From the NCBI RefSeq assembly GCF_025847205.1, contig NZ_JAOYTH010000017.1:86143-150142 (forward strand): 64,000 bases of DNA, written 5' to 3'. The notes beneath the pieces were generated by a model that was not told the DNA's origin, did no database searches, and saw nothing but the letters and a program-made list of their open reading frames with translations. This stretch comes from Pararhizobium sp. YC-54 (GTDB lineage: Bacteria > Pseudomonadota > Alphaproteobacteria > Rhizobiales > Rhizobiaceae). Position 1 is the stretch's first letter; the number at the start of each line of letters is the position of its first letter. A program made the position numbers and the translations under genes. Below, piece by piece: positions 60,334 to 64,000 of the stretch.

Positions 60334-60793
60334 GCCGCCTTTGGCCCGGCAGACCAATGCAGCACGAAAACGCGAGCAGGATGTCGCGATTTTCGACCTG
60401 CTGGACAACAATCATTTTGCCCCCGTCGACCATGAGGGCGGCCCCTATCGGCTGTACCTCGAACTCAAGGACCGGCGGCTGGTGATGTCAGTCAATACCG
60501 AGACCGGCGTTCCGGTCCTGTGCCATCATCTTTCGCTTGCATCATTCCGCCGGCTGCTAAAGGACTACTGGCTCGTCTGCGAGAGCTTGGCCACCGGTGC
60601 GGCGCGGCTGCCGCCCGACCGGCTGGAAGCCATCGACATGGGCCGGCGCGCCATCCATGACGAAGCGGCCACCCTGCTTAAGGAAAGGCTCAAATCTAAG
60701 GTCGAGATCGATCAGAAAACGGCCCGTCGGCTGTTCACACTGGTTTCGCTGCTGGTCGCACGCACTTCTTTCGATCTAGGGCAAGCGACATGA
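60278..60793 (+). CDS. UPF0262 family protein, copy 2
   Basis: A UPF0262 protein of about 171 residues, better conserved than copy 1. It has REQDVAIFDLLDNNHFAPVD, GGPYRLYLELKDRRLVMSVN, HHLSLASFRRLLKDYWLVCE, and LEAIDMGRRAIHDEAATLLK followed by ARRLFTLVSLLVAR. Starts at 60278, 60287, 60296 and 60314 are all possible. It lies 97 bases upstream of the intact MFS gene, repeating the pairing at 46.4-47.8 kb. The function is unknown. Confidence 0.82.
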   Translation: MTCMSPMPSSFRMSAISFEPPLARQTNAARKREQDVAIFDLLDNNHFAPVDHEGGPYRLYLELKDRRLVMSVNTETGVPVLCHHLSLASFRRLLKDYWLVCESLATGAARLPPDRLEAIDMGRRAIHDEAATLLKERLKSKVEIDQKTARRLFTLVSLLVARTSFDLGQAT

Positions 60794-60890
60794 TGGTCCG
60801 CGAACCTGATGCCGCCGTGCCGCTATTCGGTGCCGGCAAACTGTCAGAGGCAGCCGGCGGGCGCCACATCACCCCAAGAGGCTGATCGAC

Positions 60891-62528
60891 ATGTCGCCCA
60901 ACGGGGAGAACGCATCCACAGGCTTGCTGGCGCCGCTGAAGAACCCGACCTTCCGTTCGATCTTCTTCGCGTCCCAGCTTTCGAGCCTCGGCTGGCTGAT
61001 GCAGACGGTGGCGCTCAGCTGGCTTATGGCCACGGTTTCAACCTCGGACGTGATGGTTGCGCTCGTCCCGGCCTCGTCGACCCTACCGGCGTTCTTTCTG
61101 GCCGTCTTCGTCGGGGCGATCGCCGATAACTACAGCCGTCGCATGGTGATGATCGTCGGCCGGAGCCTGATGATGGCCGCAGCCGCAATGCTGACGATCC
61201 TCATGGCCCTCGGCATTACCAATCCGTGGCTCATCCTTGCGTTAAGCTTTCTGGACGGTTGCGGCATTGCGCTGAGCGACCCTGCCTGGCGTGCCTCGCT
61301 CGGCGACATATTGGAGCGCCGCCATCTGCCGGCTGCCGTCACCCTCCTCAATGTCGGGTTCAACATGGTGCGCAGCGTCGGTCCGGCGCTTGGCGGGATC
61401 ATCGTTGCCGCGTTTGGGCCGCTCGTCACATTTGCGCTCACCACTCTCGGCTTTATCGCTCCCCTTACCGTTTTATGGCGTAACAAGTGGAAGGTTCAAA
61501 CCTCGACCCTGCCGCGCGAAGCGCTCAGGACGGCGATCTACGACGGTCTGCGCTTCACGGCCATATCCTCGGAAATCAAGTCAACGATCGTGCGCGGAAC
61601 GCTGTTCGGGTTTGCAGCCACCTCTACCTTGGCACTGCTGCCGCTCGTTGCCCGCGATGTCGTGAAGGGCGGGCCAATCGGTTACGGTATCATGATGGGC
61701 GGCTTTGGCGCCGGTGCACTTTTAGCCGGGCTAATGAATCCCAAACTCCGCAGACTGCTGACGCAGGAGTGGCTGGTGGTGCTTGCCTGCCTTGCCTGCG
61801 CCATATGTGAAATTTCACTTGCTCTTACCTCTTCGCTTGGCGCCGCCACGGTCTGCCTCGCCGTTGGCGGCGCCGGTTGGGTAACAGCATGGTCCGGACT
61901 GGGCGTCAACGTGCAACTGGCAAGCCCGCGCTGGATCGTTGGGCGCACGATCTCGATCTACAGCGCCTTTACCTATGGCGGCATCGCTGTGGGCAGCTGG
62001 TTTTGGGGCATCATCGTCCAAAACTATTCGCTCCCCCTGGCGCTCGGTTGGTCGGGTGTTGCGACCCTCTTGGTCGCGGCGCTTGGGCTCAAACTGCCGA
62101 TCAGCAATCGATCTGAATCGGAACTCGAACCCTCGGGCGCCTTCTGCGCACCCGCGATCGCGCTCGATCTGAAGCCAAGAAGCGGTCCCATCCTCATCAC
62201 GACGAAGTATGTGATCCCTGACGAGAACGTGGACCGGTTCCTGGAGGTCATGCAGAGGCGTCGCTATGCCCAGACTCGTGTCGGTGCACGGCAATGGATG
62301 CTCACTCGGGATGTTCAGGAACCTTCACGTTGGTTGGAAACCTTCCGCACGCCGACCTGGATGGACTATCACCGCCTGCATCATCGCCTGACAGCGGCGG
62401 ATAAGGAACTCGATCACCAGGTTCTGAACCTGAGCAAGGAGGCTAACCCTCCGCGCACGAGTATCCTGGTCGAGCGACCCACCGCCGGCAAATCCTCTCC
62501 GCCGGTGCCTTATGTTTCGCAGAAATAG
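60891..62528 (+). CDS. MFS transporter with C-terminal soluble domain (EntS/MFS_3 type)
   Basis: A 545-residue major-facilitator exporter. Multiple hydrophobic segments fill residues about 15-405. Landmarks are the loop GAIADNYSRRMVMIVGRSLM after helix 2 and SFLDGCGIALSDPAWRASLG. The last 120 or so residues are a soluble domain (SGPILITTKYVIPDENVDRF, LEVMQRRRY, then WLETFRTPTWMDYHRLHHR), an appendage seen in this MFS subgroup and resembling antibiotic-biosynthesis-monooxygenase folds. The substrate is unknown. Degenerate or partial copies lie at 47.05 and 59.33 kb. Confidence 0.92.
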   Translation: MSPNGENASTGLLAPLKNPTFRSIFFASQLSSLGWLMQTVALSWLMATVSTSDVMVALVPASSTLPAFFLAVFVGAIADNYSRRMVMIVGRSLMMAAAAMLTILMALGITNPWLILALSFLDGCGIALSDPAWRASLGDILERRHLPAAVTLLNVGFNMVRSVGPALGGIIVAAFGPLVTFALTTLGFIAPLTVLWRNKWKVQTSTLPREALRTAIYDGLRFTAISSEIKSTIVRGTLFGFAATSTLALLPLVARDVVKGGPIGYGIMMGGFGAGALLAGLMNPKLRRLLTQEWLVVLACLACAICEISLALTSSLGAATVCLAVGGAGWVTAWSGLGVNVQLASPRWIVGRTISIYSAFTYGGIAVGSWFWGIIVQNYSLPLALGWSGVATLLVAALGLKLPISNRSESELEPSGAFCAPAIALDLKPRSGPILITTKYVIPDENVDRFLEVMQRRRYAQTRVGARQWMLTRDVQEPSRWLETFRTPTWMDYHRLHHRLTAADKELDHQVLNLSKEANPPRTSILVERPTAGKSSPPVPYVSQK

Positions 62529-62585
62529 CTCATGGGCTCGCTGTCAATCAGATGATTTCTCGCACGGCGTCGAAAGGGACACGAC

Positions 62586-62774
62586 ATGCTTTCACCATTG
62601 GAAAGATCATGCCTGCGCTGGCTGGCGAAAGCTCGGAGCATTGAAGACATCGCTCGGCTTGAGGCAAAGAGCGTGCGCGAAATCGAAGAATGCCTTGCCA
62701 GCGCGATGGCTTCTCTGGAAGCCAAGACGATTGAGGACGCGCTGCGGAAGGCAGGCATTTCAGCCTCCGACTGA
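62586..62774 (+). CDS. Stand-alone LuxR-type helix-turn-helix miniprotein
   Basis: A 62-residue protein that is essentially only a LuxR/GerE-like DNA-binding fold: MLSPLERSCLRWLAKARSIE, then DIARLEAKSVREIEECLASA and MASLEAKTIEDALRKAG. AAAGGG stands before the ATG. It lacks any sensor domain. It may be a small regulator of the neighbouring pmtA or MFS genes, or a dominant-negative-like partner of larger LuxR proteins (inference). Confidence 0.65.
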   Translation: MLSPLERSCLRWLAKARSIEDIARLEAKSVREIEECLASAMASLEAKTIEDALRKAGISASD

Positions 62775-62888
62775 TCGGATAGCTGCGCTAATCATGTAGG
62801 GACAATGTCGTAAATAGGCTTGCAAATGTCGCATCGGTTCGACGCAACGCCTTTCGCAATTCGTCAATAACCGTCGCAGGGAGAAGAT

Positions 62889-63485
62889 ATGGTTTTCCGC
62901 CTGAAAGAGCGCCTCGCCAAGAGGTTCGAGGAAGAGGTGCAGTTTTTCAAAGGTTGGCAGAAGGACAAGAAGGGTGTCGGCGCCATCACCCCGACATCGA
63001 TCCATACCGCGCGTCGAATGGCGAGCGTTGTCAACCCGCGCTCCGGATTGCCGGTGCTGGAGCTTGGCGCCGGGACCGGGGTGATCACCAAAGCAATCCT
63101 GGCGCGCGGCATCGAGCCGCGCCAGCTGGTCTCGGTCGAATATTCCCGGGCTTTCTATGACGGCCTGACGCAGCGTTTTCCGGGCGTGGATTTTCGGCTT
63201 GGCGACGCATTTCAACTCGATCAGGTACTCTCCGATCGCCGAGGCGAGCAGTTCGACTGTGTCGTCAGCGCCGTGCCGCTGCTGAGTTTCCCGATGGAAA
63301 AACGGGTGGACCTGCTCGAGGATCTGCTTGCTCGGATTCCCGCCGGCCGGCCGGTCATCCAAATCACCTATGGGCCCCTATCGCCGGTCATCAAGATGCC
63401 GGACCGCTATGTGGTCTCTCACTATGACTTCGTCGTCCGCAACATCCCGCCCGCACAGCTGTGGACGTATCGGCGCGCGATATAA
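62889..63485 (+). CDS. pmtA: Phospholipid N-methyltransferase
   Basis: A 198-residue PmtA of the Sinorhizobium type, which methylates phosphatidylethanolamine stepwise to phosphatidylcholine with S-adenosylmethionine at the inner membrane. It begins with a basic amphipathic helix (FRLKERLAKRFEEEVQFFKG), followed by AITPTSIHTARRMASVVN, the SAM motif LPVLELGAGTGVITKAIL, SAVPLLSFPMEKRVDLLEDL, and FVVRNIPPAQLWTYRRA at the end. GGGAGAAG precedes the ATG. Length and motifs are complete. Confidence 0.93.
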   Translation: MVFRLKERLAKRFEEEVQFFKGWQKDKKGVGAITPTSIHTARRMASVVNPRSGLPVLELGAGTGVITKAILARGIEPRQLVSVEYSRAFYDGLTQRFPGVDFRLGDAFQLDQVLSDRRGEQFDCVVSAVPLLSFPMEKRVDLLEDLLARIPAGRPVIQITYGPLSPVIKMPDRYVVSHYDFVVRNIPPAQLWTYRRAI

Positions 63486-63583
63486 GCATCATATGCAAAT
63501 TCCCAAAGACCGGTATTCAGCACTTGGTGGCAAGCTGCCAGCAGGCGCCGCGGCCTCTTACTGAAGCAAAAAGGAATTGCGAG

Positions 63584-64000
63584 TTGGAAAAGTACGTCAG
63601 CGCTAAGCTTCATGGGATCCGGGTGACGGATGCCAAGCTCAACTATCATGGCTCAATCACGATCGACGCGGATTTTTGCAGGGCCGTGGGGCTGAAGCCG
63701 CTCGAATATGTCGAGATCTGGAACAAGATGTCCGGTGCCAGGATCAGCACCTATGTGCTCTATGGCGACGCGGGTTCCAGATGCTGTATCCTCAATGGCG
63801 CTGCCGCGCGCACCTGCCAGCAGGGAGACGAGATCATCATTGCTTCGAGCACCTTCTGCGAGATTGACGACATCATCAGTTTCAAACCACGTGTCCTCGT
63901 GTTCGGTGCGGAAAACGAGATTGTCGACCGGATTACCTATGAGGTGTTCCGCCGCCCGGACGGTTCGCTCGATATGGCGGTCAACAGCGAGGTCGTCGAC
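63584..64000 (+). CDS. panD: Aspartate 1-decarboxylase (3' end off the right edge)
   Basis: 139 codons of PanD, which makes beta-alanine from aspartate for pantothenate. The self-processing site is NYHGSITIDADF, where cleavage at Gly-Ser yields the pyruvoyl cofactor. WNKMSGARISTYVLYGDAGS, CILNGAAARTCQQGDEIIIA and FCEIDDIISFKPRVLVF follow. It starts at TTG 63584 after AAAAAGGA. The reading frame already exceeds the usual length of about 126 residues without a stop, so a C-terminal extension is present (VDRITYEVFRRPDGSLDMAV). It belongs to the same pan neighbourhood as panB and the broken panC. Confidence 0.92.
   Translation, partial: MEKYVSAKLHGIRVTDAKLNYHGSITIDADFCRAVGLKPLEYVEIWNKMSGARISTYVLYGDAGSRCCILNGAAARTCQQGDEIIIASSTFCEIDDIISFKPRVLVFGAENEIVDRITYEVFRRPDGSLDMAVNSEVVD

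Noticed and set aside
59806..60411. A 201-codon minus-strand frame across the gap before UPF0262
   Set aside because: Basic and low in complexity, overlaps the hairpin terminator and the UPF0262 coding region, and has no family match.
1..64000. tRNA, rRNA, CRISPR arrays and intact insertion sequences
   Set aside because: None was recognised by eye. There were no repeat-spacer arrays, no tRNA-like cloverleaf with a CCA-proximal TTC loop, and no transposase motifs. Small degenerate IS ends could have been missed without a search.

Overview
The window looks like part of a large plasmid from the order Rhizobiales (Rhizobium, Sinorhizobium or Agrobacterium type). The evidence is a complete repABC replication and partition locus (8.5-12.2 kb) with its antisense counter-transcript RNA and parS-like palindromes. 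Also typical of rhizobial plasmids are an ScpB/DUF1403/tyrosine-recombinase group, DUF736 and ParB-like genes, a VirC1/VirC2/MobC/relaxase set, and plasmid-borne pan genes beside a phospholipid N-methyltransferase. No rRNA, tRNA, CRISPR array or intact transposase was seen.

Layout. 1-3.8 kb: ScpB and DUF1403 (minus strand), a VapBC toxin-antitoxin pair, a tyrosine recombinase and a small unknown gene. 4-8 kb: DUF736 and a large ParB-domain protein, each behind a copy of the same structured leader of about 300 bp. 8.5-12.2 kb: repA, repB, ctRNA, repC. 12.2-16.7 kb: mobilisation module with a repeat-rich intergenic region that is a candidate oriT or regulatory zone. 17.4-20.2 kb: LysR regulator divergent from an aldehyde dehydrogenase. 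20.7-31.8 kb (minus): one coherent peptide-uptake operon with two solute-binding proteins, two permeases, a fused double ATPase and two peptidases (M24, M14). 32.3-46.2 kb (plus): a beta-oxidation-like catabolic cluster (two acyl-CoA dehydrogenases, CaiB-type CoA-transferase, flavin oxidoreductase, hydratase/dehydrogenase fusion, PcaF-type thiolase) with its own electron chain (EtfB, EtfA, an unknown 230-residue protein, ETF-quinone oxidoreductase) and a glutamate dehydrogenase. 46.4-47.8 kb: a UPF0262 gene and a decayed MFS gene. 47.9-58 kb: MmgE/PrpD protein, PaaG-like isomerase, TPP enzyme, aminotransferase, and an ABC importer without a binding protein. 58-64 kb: panB, a panC broken by fusion to the tail of an MFS gene, a second and intact UPF0262-MFS pair, a 62-residue HTH protein, pmtA, and panD running off the right edge.

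How it fits together. The backbone (rep, leader-controlled ParB/DUF736, toxin-antitoxin, recombinase, relaxase) maintains and mobilises the replicon; no type IV secretion genes are visible. The cargo is catabolic: peptide or amino-acid-conjugate import and hydrolysis, an acyl-CoA pathway consistent with dicarboxylate-type substrates delivering electrons directly to quinone, and a patchy 46-60 kb region showing duplication, decay and gene fusion around the pantothenate genes.

The most unusual signals are the duplicated leader with compensatory base changes and mutually exclusive hairpins just before two start codons, the panC-MFS chimera, the unknown protein embedded between etfA and ETF-QO, an 11-7-11 palindrome close to a tyrosine recombinase, and the GGCAAT/ATTGCC repeat field upstream of mobC.
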